DNA from: Jannaschia seohaensis
GTDB lineage: Bacteria > Pseudomonadota > Alphaproteobacteria > Rhodobacterales > Rhodobacteraceae
Length of the DNA: 64,000 nucleotides
Direction of reading: 5' to 3'
NCBI RefSeq assembly: GCF_900116765.1
Contig: NZ_UETC01000001.1
Location: 496,001 to 560,000 of the forward strand
The notes beneath the pieces were generated by a model. The model did no database searches and had not been told where the DNA came from. It saw only the letters and a program-made list of their open reading frames with translations. Every line of letters starts with the position of its first letter. The first letter of the stretch is position 1. Made by a program: the position numbers and the translations under genes. Of this stretch, positions 7,801 through 15,792 are shown piece after piece.

Positions 7801-9200
7801 CCCAGACCGTTCCGGTCCCTCTCTGGGCCCTGCTGCTGCTTTGCGCCTTCGCCGCGGTGACATTCGCATCGCATTTCCTGTTTCCGTCGGTGCGCTGGTT
7901 CTTCCGCCGCCGGGCCGAGCGGCTGATCGCGCAACTCAACACGCGGCTCACGCGGCCGATCGAACCCTTCAAGCTGGCCCACCGGACCGACACGGTGAAC
8001 CGCCTGATCCATGACCCGGAGGTCGCGCAGGCCATTCTCGACCATGCCAGCGAGGAGGGCGTGCCCGAGTCCGTCGCCTTCGAGACGGCGCGGCGCTATG
8101 CCAACGAGATCGTGCCCGGGTTCTCGGCCGTTCTCTACTTTTCGGTGGCGATGCGGCTGGCGCGCTGGCTCTCGCGGGGGCTCTACCGCGTTCGCGTGAC
8201 CGGAGAGGATGCGGCGCTGAAGGGGGTGGACCCGGACGCGACGGTTGTTTTCGTGCTCAACCACCGCTCCAACATGGATTATGTGCTCGTGACCTGGCTC
8301 ACCTCCAGCCAGACGGCGCTGGCCTATGCGGTGGGCGAATGGGCCCGGCGCTGGCCGCTCGCGCCGCTGATCCGCGCCTTGGGGGGGTATTTCGTGCGGA
8401 GGCGGGATCTCAACGGGCTCTATCGCAAGGTATTGGCGCGCTATGTGCAAATCGCGACGCGCAACGGCGTCACTCAGGCCGTCTTCCCAGAAGGACGCCT
8501 GTCGCGGGACGGGGCGCTCCATCCGCCGAAACTCGGCATCCTGTCCTATATCCTGGACGGGCACGATGCGCAGGCGCGGGACGTCGTCTTCGTCCCTGTG
8601 GCGGTGAACTACGAGCGCGTGCTGGAGGATCGGGTACTGATCGCGGCCCGCACGACTGGGCCGAAGGCGTTCCGGCTGCGCTGGTGGATGGTGGCGCGCT
8701 ATCTGGCGCGGCATGTGCAGCTGCGGCTGCTCGGGCGGTTCACGCGGTTCGGCTATGCGGCGGTGTCCTTCGGGCGGCCGGTCTCGCTGAACGCCTTTCT
8801 GACCGGGCGCCATGCCGATCCCGCCGCCGCGCTGGGAGAGCTGCTGATGGGCCGGATCGCCAGCGCCTTGCCGGTCCTGCCCGCGCCTCTGGTGGCCGAA
8901 GCGGTGCTGGCGGGCGCGCGCGACGTGGCATCGGTGGCGACCCATCTCTCCGCCCGATCCGCCGCGCTGGCGGCCCAGGGCTTTCCCGTCCACGCCGCAA
9001 ACGACTCGCCGGAGGAGACCGCGCAGGCCGCGTTGCGCATGCTCCATATCCGCAAGGTTCTGCGCTTGGACGGGACGTCGATCCAGCCCGATCCGGACTG
9101 GCTCCCTGTTCTGCAATTCTACGCCAGGACGCTACCGGAGCCCGTCCCCCGGTTGGGGATGCCCCCGGTCGCTGAGACACAAAATTACGCGAAGAGCTAA
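7797..9200 (+). CDS. Glycerolipid acyltransferase (PlsB/PlsC family)
   Basis: A 467-residue acyltransferase of phospholipid synthesis, predicted to move an acyl chain to glycerol-3-phosphate or a lyso-lipid. A hydrophobic segment covers residues 6-24. The catalytic HX4D motif is NHRSNMD near residue 155, and FPEGRLSRDG (motif III, phosphate binding) lies near 230. It is longer than a typical PlsC (about 250 aa) and shorter than E. coli PlsB (about 800 aa), so the exact acyl acceptor is uncertain. The start at 7797 overlaps a six-codon leader ORF. It sits between the two ethylmalonyl-CoA pathway genes. Confidence 0.85.
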   Translation: MTQTVPVPLWALLLLCAFAAVTFASHFLFPSVRWFFRRRAERLIAQLNTRLTRPIEPFKLAHRTDTVNRLIHDPEVAQAILDHASEEGVPESVAFETARRYANEIVPGFSAVLYFSVAMRLARWLSRGLYRVRVTGEDAALKGVDPDATVVFVLNHRSNMDYVLVTWLTSSQTALAYAVGEWARRWPLAPLIRALGGYFVRRRDLNGLYRKVLARYVQIATRNGVTQAVFPEGRLSRDGALHPPKLGILSYILDGHDAQARDVVFVPVAVNYERVLEDRVLIAARTTGPKAFRLRWWMVARYLARHVQLRLLGRFTRFGYAAVSFGRPVSLNAFLTGRHADPAAALGELLMGRIASALPVLPAPLVAEAVLAGARDVASVATHLSARSAALAAQGFPVHAANDSPEETAQAALRMLHIRKVLRLDGTSIQPDPDWLPVLQFYARTLPEPVPRLGMPPVAETQNYAKS

Positions 9201-9291
9201 TTTCGGGTTGGAATATTGCACGGCGGCTGTTACCTCCACCGCAGTGCAGCATTCGATTCCGCGACGCGGCGACCAATAGGAGGTTTCCTTG

Positions 9292-10584
9292 ATGGCTCTC
9301 GATACCCAATCCGCCCAGCCGACCTACGAGGCTCCAATCAAGGACCTTTACGAGATGGGCGAAATCCCCCCGATGGGGCATGTGCCGAAGCAGATGTATG
9401 CTTGGGCCATCCGCCGCGAGCGTCATGGCGAGCCCGACACCGCCATGCAGCAGGAGGTCGTGGACGTCCCCGAGCTCGACAGCCACGACGTGCTGGTTCT
9501 CGTGATGGCGGCGGGCGTGAACTATAACGGGGTCTGGGCCGCGCTGGGCCAGCCGATTTCCCCCTTCGACGGCCACAAGCAGCCCTACCACATCGCCGGG
9601 TCCGATGCGTCGGGCATCGTCTGGGCCGTGGGCGACCGGGTGAAGCGCTGGAAGGTCGGCGACGAGGTCGTCATCCATTGCAACCAGGACGATGGCGACG
9701 ACGAGGAATGCAATGGCGGCGATCCCATGTATTCGCCGACCCAGCGGATCTGGGGCTACGAGACGCCGGACGGATCCTTCGGCCAGTTCACCCGCGTGCA
9801 GGCCCAGCAGCTCATGCCGCGCCCCAAGCATCTGACCTGGGAGGAGTCGGCCTGCTACACGCTGACGCTCGCCACCGCCTACCGGATGCTGTTCGGCCAT
9901 GAGCCGCACGACCTGAAGCCGGGCCAGAACGTGCTGGTCTGGGGCGCGTCGGGGGGGCTCGGCTCCTATGCGATCCAGTTGATCAACACGGCGGGCGCGA
10001 ACGCGATCGGGGTGATCTCCGACGAGTCGAAGCGGGACTTCGTGATGGGCCTGGGCGCCAAGGGCGTGCTCAACCGCAAGGACTTCAACTGCTGGGGTCA
10101 GCTGCCCAAGGTCGGGACTCCGGAATATGCCGACTGGTTCAAGGAGGCCCGCAAGTTCGGCAAGGCCATCTGGGACATCACCGGCAAGGGCCAGAACGTC
10201 GACATGGTGTTCGAGCATCCCGGCGAGACGACTTTCCCGGTCTCGACCTTCGTGGTGAAGAAGGGCGGCATGGTCGTGATCTGCGCGGGCACCACCGGCT
10301 TCAACTGCACCTTCGACGTCCGCTACATGTGGATGCATCAGAAGCGCTTGCAGGGCTCGCATTTCGCGCATCTGAAGCAGGCGGCGGCGGCCAACAAGCT
10401 GATGGTCGAGCGGCGGCTTGATCCCTGCATGTCCGAGGTCTTCCCCTGGGCCGAGCTGCCCGAGGCGCATATGAAGATGCTCCGCAACGAGCATAAGCCG
10501 GGCAACATGTCTGTGCTGGTGCAGGCGCCGGCCACCGGGCTGCGGACCCTCGAAGACGTGCTGGAGGCCGGCCGCCCGGTCTGA
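9292..10584 (+). CDS. ccr: Crotonyl-CoA carboxylase/reductase
   Basis: NADPH-dependent reductive carboxylation of crotonyl-CoA to (2S)-ethylmalonyl-CoA, the key step of the ethylmalonyl-CoA pathway. The 430-residue medium-chain dehydrogenase/reductase fold has an N-terminal catalytic domain (GVNYNGVWAALGQP, GSDASGIVWAVGDRV) and a Rossmann domain with VWGASGGLGSYA; FEHPGETTFPVS and GFNCTFDVRYMWMHQKR are family-typical. The ATG at 9292 has AGGAGG eight bases upstream; a TTG three bases earlier is less likely. Only 1.6 kb from the divergently transcribed mutase that uses its product after epimerisation. A strong terminator follows. Confidence 0.96.
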   Translation: MALDTQSAQPTYEAPIKDLYEMGEIPPMGHVPKQMYAWAIRRERHGEPDTAMQQEVVDVPELDSHDVLVLVMAAGVNYNGVWAALGQPISPFDGHKQPYHIAGSDASGIVWAVGDRVKRWKVGDEVVIHCNQDDGDDEECNGGDPMYSPTQRIWGYETPDGSFGQFTRVQAQQLMPRPKHLTWEESACYTLTLATAYRMLFGHEPHDLKPGQNVLVWGASGGLGSYAIQLINTAGANAIGVISDESKRDFVMGLGAKGVLNRKDFNCWGQLPKVGTPEYADWFKEARKFGKAIWDITGKGQNVDMVFEHPGETTFPVSTFVVKKGGMVVICAGTTGFNCTFDVRYMWMHQKRLQGSHFAHLKQAAAANKLMVERRLDPCMSEVFPWAELPEAHMKMLRNEHKPGNMSVLVQAPATGLRTLEDVLEAGRPV

Positions 10585-10604
10585 TCGCATCTGATTCGAC
10601 GCGT

Positions 10605-10642
10605 GCACCTCCGCCGGAGACGGCGGAGGTGTACTCTTTTTG
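10605..10642 (+). terminator. Rho-independent terminator after ccr
   Basis: An 11-bp stem (10606-10616 with 10621-10631) closes on a GAGA tetraloop and is followed by TACTCTTTTTG. Confidence 0.9.
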
Positions 10643-10683
10643 TTTCCACCCTTCCACGGTTTTAGACGCTTCCGGGTGCGGCT

Positions 10684-10701
10684 CTCCCCATAAATGGGGA
10701 G
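10684..10701. promoter_or_regulatory. 18-bp palindrome, possible lux-type box
   Basis: CTCCCCATAAATGGGGAG is a perfect inverted repeat of 18 bp, the size and symmetry of LuxR-family operators (for example the TraR box). It lies 103 bp before the small ORF of the luxR locus and after the ccr terminator. The downstream gene is a LuxR homologue, which makes an autoregulatory operator plausible; a simple mRNA hairpin is the alternative. Confidence 0.45.
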
Positions 10702-10749
10702 GGAATAATCGCGAATATCCGGGTGAAACTCCGGTCGGCTACCCTCGTC

Positions 10750-10765
10750 TTAATCAACTGTTAAC
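10750..10765 (+). promoter_or_regulatory. CtrA-type site TTAA-N7-TTAAC upstream of the luxR locus
   Basis: TTAATCAACTGTTAAC matches the alphaproteobacterial CtrA consensus TTAA-N7-TTAA exactly, including the trailing C. It is 21 bp before the start codon of the small ORF at 10787 and just before its GGAGGGG ribosome binding site. Confidence 0.6.
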
Positions 10766-10786
10766 AAATTGGAGGGGAACCTACCG

Positions 10787-10984
10787 ATGTCGAAGGATTG
10801 GATCATCGAGGTGCTGGGCGACCTGCGCGGCTTCGCAACCATGAACGACCTGCCCGTCACGGCCGAACAGCTGGAGGAGGCGATCGTCGTGGCTATTGCC
10901 GAGGTTTCGCAGCAGCCGGGCGCTCGTATGCGGACGGAAGGTCATGGGGCGGAAGCTGGACGATGTGCTGGAGGGCCTCGGTGA
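10787..10984 (+). CDS. Small acidic protein upstream of and overlapping luxR (65 aa)
   Basis: Begins MSKDWIIEVLGDLRGFA with a strong ribosome binding site (GGAGGGG). Residues 1-45 look like two amphipathic helices with Leu/Ile/Ala spacing (LPVTAEQLEEAIVVAIAEV); the last 20 residues are Arg/Gly-rich and overlap the first 41 bp of luxR in another frame. A protein of this pattern preceding luxR is something I recall from other Rhodobacterales genomes, but I know of no function. The overlap suggests translational coupling to luxR. Confidence 0.65.
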   Translation: MSKDWIIEVLGDLRGFATMNDLPVTAEQLEEAIVVAIAEVSQQPGARMRTEGHGAEAGRCAGGPR

Positions 10985-11654
10985 CGCCACCGATCTGGCC
11001 GGGCTGACCGCCGCCGTCTACGAAATGCGAGACTGCTACGATGTCGAGCATCTCGTCTATCATTCCGTAAAGTCCAGCGGAGACCAATGGGCGGCGCTGA
11101 CCTACGATCCGACCTGGGTTGAAGACTATACGCGGAACAATCTCCAGACCATCGATCCGGTCGTTCTCGCCTGTTTCAACCGCTTCACGCCGGTGGATTG
11201 GAAGCGGCTCGACTGGTCCAGCCGCCCGGCCCGGGCGCTCCTGGGCGAGGCGGTGGCAAGCGGGCTCGGGAACCAGGGCTTCAGCCTTCCGATCCATGGG
11301 CCGTCCGGGCACTTCGCGGTCTTCACGGTCAACCATTGTTCCGGAGACGAAAGCTGGGCGCGCTTTACCGGGGCCCATCTCAATGAGATCTTGCTCGCCG
11401 CCCATTACATCAACGAGAGAGCCCTCTTGATCGAGGGCGTGGGCCGCGGACCAAACCCGTCGCTCAGCCCGCGCGAGACGGATGCGCTGACGCTCCTGGC
11501 CGCGGGGCGCAGCCGGGCGCAGGCGGCGGAGACCCTGAGGATCAGCGAGCACACGCTGCGCGTCTATATCGAGAGCGCGCGCTTCAAGCTAGGCGGGACG
11601 AACACCACCCATGCGGTCGCGAACGCCCTGGCCCGCGGGCTGATCTGCCTCTGA
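10944..11654 (+). CDS. LuxR-family acyl-homoserine-lactone-responsive regulator
   Basis: A 236-residue quorum-sensing transcription factor. The N-terminal autoinducer-binding domain keeps the family's invariant residues in order and spacing: W-x3-Y (WVEDY), D-P nine residues after the Tyr, and the Trp fifteen after that Asp (VDW). The C-terminal LuxR helix-turn-helix runs from SPRETDALTLLAAGRS to the end, with the conserved Glu, Leu and Gly. The ATG at 10944 has GGAAGG upstream; earlier in-frame codons have no domain similarity. It probably binds the signal made by the synthase at 11887. A stem-loop repeat begins 2 bp after its stop. Confidence 0.93.
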   Translation: MGRKLDDVLEGLGDATDLAGLTAAVYEMRDCYDVEHLVYHSVKSSGDQWAALTYDPTWVEDYTRNNLQTIDPVVLACFNRFTPVDWKRLDWSSRPARALLGEAVASGLGNQGFSLPIHGPSGHFAVFTVNHCSGDESWARFTGAHLNEILLAAHYINERALLIEGVGRGPNPSLSPRETDALTLLAAGRSRAQAAETLRISEHTLRVYIESARFKLGGTNTTHAVANALARGLICL

Positions 11655-11655
11655 G

Positions 11656-11727
11656 CGGGGGAGGGGGGCTTTGCCCCCCGCCGGCCGGAGGCCGACTCCC
11701 CCCAGAGTATTTCCGGCCAGAAGAAGA
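11656..11727 (+). repeat. Intergenic stem-loop repeat, copy C (GAGTATTTCCGG subtype)
   Basis: GGGGGGCTTTGCCCCCC, then a second stem CGGCC/GGCCG, then CCCCCCAGAGTATTTCCGGC and CAGAAGAAG. It starts 2 bp after luxR and lies between luxR and luxI, so it could attenuate read-through between them. Confidence 0.85.
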
Positions 11728-11855
11728 CCAGGGGAAGCGGCGCACCGTGCCTTTCCCTGTTTTCATGCGCGTGCGGATAGCATCGAGCGGCCCGCGTTGC
11801 GTCACCCCGTGAGGCGCCGTGCGCTAGGAAACCGTTAACTGCTCCACCTCAGGCC

Positions 11856-11882
11856 GGTCCTTCCCGATGAACAGGAAGGGCC
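11856..11882 (+). promoter_or_regulatory. Hairpin covering the luxI ribosome binding site
   Basis: GGTCCTTCC (11856-11864) pairs with GGAAGGGCC (11874-11882) across a 9-nt loop, giving nine pairs with one G-U. The 3' arm is the luxI Shine-Dalgarno, four bases before the ATG at 11887. Confidence 0.5.
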
Positions 11883-11886
11883 TCCG

Positions 11887-12510
11887 ATGACGATCCGCTA
11901 TCTCTATGCCTCCGATCTCCCCAGCCAGGCCGATCTGGCGGCGGACATGTTCCGCGACCGCGCCGCGCAGTTCCGCGACCGCATGGGCTGGGATGTCCAT
12001 GTCGACGAGATGGGCTGGGAGACCGATGTCTACGACCGGCTCGACCCGCTCTATGTGATTGCCGAGGGCGCGGACGGCGTGCATGCCGGGTCGATGCGTT
12101 TTCTGCCGACGACCGGGCCGACGATGCTGTCCGAGGTTTTCCCGTATCTGACCGGCGACCGGCCGATCCGTGCGCCGGGCATCTGGGAATGTACCCGGTT
12201 CTGCCTGGCCCCCGGCGCCGGGCCGGGGACGGCGCGGAAGCTGCTGCTGGCCGCCTCCGAGCTCGGCTTGGGCCTGGGGCTGAGCCATTCGCTGGGCGTG
12301 TTCGACGCACCCATGGCCCGCGTCTATCGCCGCCTGGGCTGGGAGCCGGAGGTGCTTGGCTCGTCCGATGGCATCTCCGCGGGCCTCTGGACCTTCTCGG
12401 TGGCGACCCATGACCGGCTCTGCGGCATGGTGGGTGTGCATCCGTCCCAGTCGCGGCACTGGTTCGAACGCGATCTGGGCCACCTCGCCCCCCTTTCCGT
12501 CGCCGGCTGA
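11887..12510 (+). CDS. Acyl-homoserine-lactone synthase (LuxI family)
   Basis: Makes an N-acyl-homoserine lactone signal from S-adenosylmethionine and an acyl carrier or acyl-CoA. The 207 residues show the family core: FRDR near residue 25, W-D-V (the FxxR..F...W block), E-x-D-x-YD, GSMRFLPTTGPTML and then WECTRFCL. It is preceded by a Shine-Dalgarno buried in a hairpin and by a stem-loop repeat, so its expression relative to luxR may be separately set. The helicase gene starts 18 bp after its stop. The acyl chain cannot be predicted from sequence by eye. Confidence 0.93.
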   Translation: MTIRYLYASDLPSQADLAADMFRDRAAQFRDRMGWDVHVDEMGWETDVYDRLDPLYVIAEGADGVHAGSMRFLPTTGPTMLSEVFPYLTGDRPIRAPGIWECTRFCLAPGAGPGTARKLLLAASELGLGLGLSHSLGVFDAPMARVYRRLGWEPEVLGSSDGISAGLWTFSVATHDRLCGMVGVHPSQSRHWFERDLGHLAPLSVAG

Positions 12511-12528
12511 GCGGGCCACAAGAGGGCG

Positions 12529-14046
12529 ATGGAGACCCCCGCTCTTTCCCCCGATCAGGCCGAGGCCTGGGACCGCATCGCCGAGGTGCTGTCCGATAGC
12601 GGCATCGACCTGACCGAGGGCTGGGCCGGCCCGCGCGAGGACGATGACAGCCGCGTCCTGGCCGTCACCGGAAAGGCGGGCTCGGGCAAGACGCTGCTTT
12701 TGGCGGAACTGGTGAAGTCGCTCAGGGGCGCCGGGCTCGACATCGTCTCCGGCGATTGGGAGCGCAAGAGCGAGCGCCGCACCCTGGCGGTGCTGGCGCC
12801 CACCAACAAGGCGGCCTCGGTCCTGCGCAGCCGCGGCGTGCCCGCGACCACGATCCACCGCATTCTCTACACGCCGGTCTACGACCCTGAATACGAGAAG
12901 CTGGCCGAATGGCTGGCCGGGGAGGCCGACCGCCCCGAGATGGAGGGCATGAGCGACGAGGCGATGGACCGCGCCAAGCGTGTCTTCGACCAGACCGGAT
13001 CGGTGCCCGGGGCGCTGGCGGCGGCGGGGCTGCGCGGCTCGGATTTCATCACCGGCTGGAAGCGGCGGGACGCGCCGCTGGATGTGGGTTTCGTCGACGA
13101 ATCCTCGATGCTGGACGACCGGCAATATGAAGACCTGACCGAGATCTTCCCGACCCTCGTCCTGTTCGGCGACCCGGCGCAGCTGGCGCCCGTCAACCAG
13201 TCGGGGCGCATGGTCTTTGACCGCTTCGAGGGCGACGACCACCTGCACCTCGACCGCATCCACCGGCAGGAGGCCGACAACCCCATCCTGGACCTCGCCC
13301 ACGCGCTGAGCGACCCACGGCTCGATTTCTACACCTTCGAGCGCATGATCGAGCAGGCGGCGGCGAAGGACGACCGCGTGCAGATCGCAGCGCGCGTGGA
13401 CAGCGATCTGATGGCCCGCTCCCCGGTGCTGGTCTGGCGCAACAACACGCGCATCCGCCTGATCCGCGCCTTCCGCCAGGCCCATGGGGCCGACGACACG
13501 CATCTGTTGCCGGGGGAGCCGCTGATCTGCGATGGGCTGGAATTGCCGCTCAAGCATCGCAAGCGCCGCATCGACCTGGAGGCGCGGGGCCTGATCAAGG
13601 GCGCGCAGGTCGTCTATCTTGGGCCGGGGCGTAAGCCGGGCTTCTCCAAGCTTCATGTTGTCGGGGCGCCGGAGCCGGAGATCAGCGTCTCCTCCATCGT
13701 CAAGATCGAGCATCCCGACGAGGAAGAGCCCTTTCTGCCCTTTGCCGCCCATATGGGCGCGGCCTTTCTGCACGGGGCGGCGGTGACGATCCACAAGGCG
13801 CAGGGCTCGCAATGGGATGCGGTGCAGGTCTTCGGCCCCGACCTGGAGGTCGCCTTCAAGATGGGGCGCGTCGAGGCGGGGCAGGCGCTGTGGAAGCGGC
13901 TGGCCTATGTCGCGATCACCCGGGCGGTGACCCGGCTGATCTGGGTGCGGCGCTATGCGCTGGCCGTGCCGAAACAGGCGCTCGGGACCGACGACCTGAA
14001 GGTCGCGCCCGCGCCGCTGGAACTGACGGGGGAGGAAACCGAATGA
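12529..14046 (+). CDS. RecD-like SF1B ATP-dependent DNA helicase
   Basis: A 505-residue helicase predicted to move 5' to 3' on single-stranded DNA. Walker A is GKAGSGKT near residue 48; APTNKAA (motif Ia) near 93; VDESSM (Walker B, RecD/Pif1-type) near 190; GDPAQLAPV (motif III) near 217; HKAQGSQWD (motif V) near 421; YVAITRA (motif VI) near 460. It lacks the N-terminal domain of RecD proper and is shorter than RecD2, so it is a stand-alone RecD/Dda-like enzyme. It follows luxI by 18 bp and overlaps the SDR start as ATGA, so it is probably co-transcribed with luxI. Confidence 0.88.
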   Translation: METPALSPDQAEAWDRIAEVLSDSGIDLTEGWAGPREDDDSRVLAVTGKAGSGKTLLLAELVKSLRGAGLDIVSGDWERKSERRTLAVLAPTNKAASVLRSRGVPATTIHRILYTPVYDPEYEKLAEWLAGEADRPEMEGMSDEAMDRAKRVFDQTGSVPGALAAAGLRGSDFITGWKRRDAPLDVGFVDESSMLDDRQYEDLTEIFPTLVLFGDPAQLAPVNQSGRMVFDRFEGDDHLHLDRIHRQEADNPILDLAHALSDPRLDFYTFERMIEQAAAKDDRVQIAARVDSDLMARSPVLVWRNNTRIRLIRAFRQAHGADDTHLLPGEPLICDGLELPLKHRKRRIDLEARGLIKGAQVVYLGPGRKPGFSKLHVVGAPEPEISVSSIVKIEHPDEEEPFLPFAAHMGAAFLHGAAVTIHKAQGSQWDAVQVFGPDLEVAFKMGRVEAGQALWKRLAYVAITRAVTRLIWVRRYALAVPKQALGTDDLKVAPAPLELTGEETE

Positions 14047-14762
14047 AATCGATCCTGATCACGGGCGCGTCGTCCGGAATCGGCGCCGCGACGGCCAAGC
14101 TGTTCCTGGCCGAGAGCTGGCGCGTCGGGCTGATGGCACGGCGGGAGGAGGCGCTGCGCGAGGTGGCCGACGGCCACGAGAGGGCGGTGGTCCTGCCGGG
14201 CGACGTCACCGATCCGAAATCGGTGGAGGCCGTCTTCGACCGCTTCTGCGAGGGCGGGCCGCTGGACGTGCTGTTCAACAACGCGGGCGTGTTCATGCCT
14301 GCCGCCCCCATTGACCGGACGCCGGTGCGGGACTGGAACGAGGCGGTCGCGGTCAACCTGACCGGCATGTTCCTGGCCGCCCGCGCGGCCTTTGCCAGGA
14401 TGCGCGCGCAGGGCGGCGGCCGGATCGTCAATAACGGCTCGATCAGCGCGCATGTCCCGCGCGAGGGGGCGGTGACCTACACGGTCACGAAGCATGCGAT
14501 CACCGGGCTGACGAAGCAGCTCTCGCTCGATGGGCGAGAGCTTGGCATCGCCTGCGGCCAGATCGATATCGGCAATGCGCGCACGCCGATGCTGGAGGCG
14601 CTGGACGCCGTCGCTCGGCTCGATGGCGGGGCGGGCGTGCCGATGATGGACGTGGAAGACGCGGCGCGGGCCGTGCTGCACATGGCGAGCCTGCCCCCCG
14701 AGGCGAATGTGCTGACGATGACGATCATGGCCAATGCCATGCCCTATGTCGGGCGGGGATAG
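14043..14762 (+). CDS. Short-chain dehydrogenase/reductase
   Basis: A 239-residue classical SDR oxidoreductase. TGASSGIG binds NAD(P); NNAG stabilises the fold; the catalytic residues are Ser in NGSISAH and Y-x3-K in YTVTK. An Arg at 28-29 near the second strand (ARRE) suggests NADP preference. The substrate is unknown. The ATG overlaps the helicase stop (ATGA) and has GGAGG upstream, so it is the last gene of the luxI-helicase-SDR unit. Confidence 0.9.
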   Translation: MKSILITGASSGIGAATAKLFLAESWRVGLMARREEALREVADGHERAVVLPGDVTDPKSVEAVFDRFCEGGPLDVLFNNAGVFMPAAPIDRTPVRDWNEAVAVNLTGMFLAARAAFARMRAQGGGRIVNNGSISAHVPREGAVTYTVTKHAITGLTKQLSLDGRELGIACGQIDIGNARTPMLEALDAVARLDGGAGVPMMDVEDAARAVLHMASLPPEANVLTMTIMANAMPYVGRG

Positions 14763-15071
14763 GCCAAGCGCTGCGGTCGTCATTGGAGGCGGTGACGGTA
14801 TTTGACGGCTGTCAATGACGGGCGGCCCGGTTCGGTCGATGCAGGAAGGGCGCTTCGATCGGCTCCCGTCCCGAAGGCGAGGCGCCCGACCGTGCCGCTC
14901 GAACCGAGAACCGAAAGGGAGGAGCATCCGTGGTCGCTCCGGTTATCGTTACCCGCATCGGACTCCGTCTCTTCGGCACGGTCGGCTCCTGTTGCAGCCG
15001 GTTCCAAGGACCAAGGGCCAGCACCCCGCCGCGCCGATCCAAGGCGCATCCGGCTGGAGGCGCGTGGCCCC
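14763..15071. other. 309-bp intergenic region without a recognisable gene
   Basis: An open frame in phase with the next gene runs through from 14802, but its residues are Arg/Pro-rich and lack any hydrophobic or domain pattern, so I read it as non-coding. No terminator with a T-run and no known RNA was seen. Confidence 0.5.
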
Positions 15072-15776
15072 ATGTGTTGGAGTGAAACCGCCACGATAGC
15101 CGCCACGGCGATCGGTGCGGGGGCGACCGCCATCGCGATCGCCCGCCGGGATCCGGCGCCGATCTACTTGGCGCTCGGCTATTTCACCGGGATGGAGGCG
15201 CTTCAGATCGCCGGCTATTGGGTCATCGATCAATGCGGAACGCCCGGAAATCGCGCCGTGACCTGGCTGTCTTATCTGCACATCGTCTTCCAGCCCTTCT
15301 TCATCAACGCCTTCGCGATGACGCTCGCCCCGGCCGCCCTCAGCCCGAACGTCCGCCGATGGGTCTATGCGGTCTGCGCCCTCTCCGCCGCGATCATGCT
15401 CGCGCAGATCCTGCCCCTCGCGGCGCTCGGCGCCTGTTCGCCTGGCTTTCCCCTGTGCGGAGAGGCGGTCTGCACGCGGTCCGGAGAGTGGCATCTGGCA
15501 TGGGACGTTCCCTATAACGGCTTGCTCGTCCCCTTCGAGGCGGCGCTGGGCACGTCTTTCGGCTTCCCGAGCTATCTTATCGCCGTGTTCGTCCTGCCGC
15601 TGCTCTATGGCGCGTGGCGCTTCGTCGTCTTTCACGTGGTCGCGGGGCCGATCCTCGCCTCGCTCCTGACAGACGACCCGAACGAGATGCCCGCGATCTG
15701 GTGTCTCTTTTCGGTGGGTCTGCTGCTGATCGCGCTGTCTTCGCGGGTCCGCCGCGTCGTCACGATCTCGGCCTGA
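15072..15776 (+). CDS. Multi-pass membrane protein (DUF5765-like)
   Basis: A 234-residue integral membrane protein starting MCWSETATIAATAIGAGA, with about six or seven hydrophobic helices. Conserved-looking polar points lie in or near helices: GYFTGMEALQ, DQCG, LSYLHIVFQPFFIN and HLAWDVPYNG. The opening MCWSE followed by the H-I-V-F-Q-P-F-F stretch is the pattern I associate with the DUF5765 family, which has no assigned function. Several Cys residues cluster in the segment LGACSPGFPLCGEAVC, which may be an extracytoplasmic loop with disulfides. Confidence 0.7.
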   Translation: MCWSETATIAATAIGAGATAIAIARRDPAPIYLALGYFTGMEALQIAGYWVIDQCGTPGNRAVTWLSYLHIVFQPFFINAFAMTLAPAALSPNVRRWVYAVCALSAAIMLAQILPLAALGACSPGFPLCGEAVCTRSGEWHLAWDVPYNGLLVPFEAALGTSFGFPSYLIAVFVLPLLYGAWRFVVFHVVAGPILASLLTDDPNEMPAIWCLFSVGLLLIALSSRVRRVVTISA

Positions 15777-15792
15777 CGGCGGCGCGCGCGCC

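Noticed and set aside
11824-11839. CTAG-N7-TTAAC upstream of luxI as a second CtrA site
   Set aside because: Only half of the consensus matches; too weak beside the perfect site at 10750.
14802-15071. N-terminal extension of the DUF5765-like membrane protein
   Set aside because: The added residues are Arg/Pro-rich with no domain, while the M-C-W-S-E start at 15072 is the expected N-terminus.
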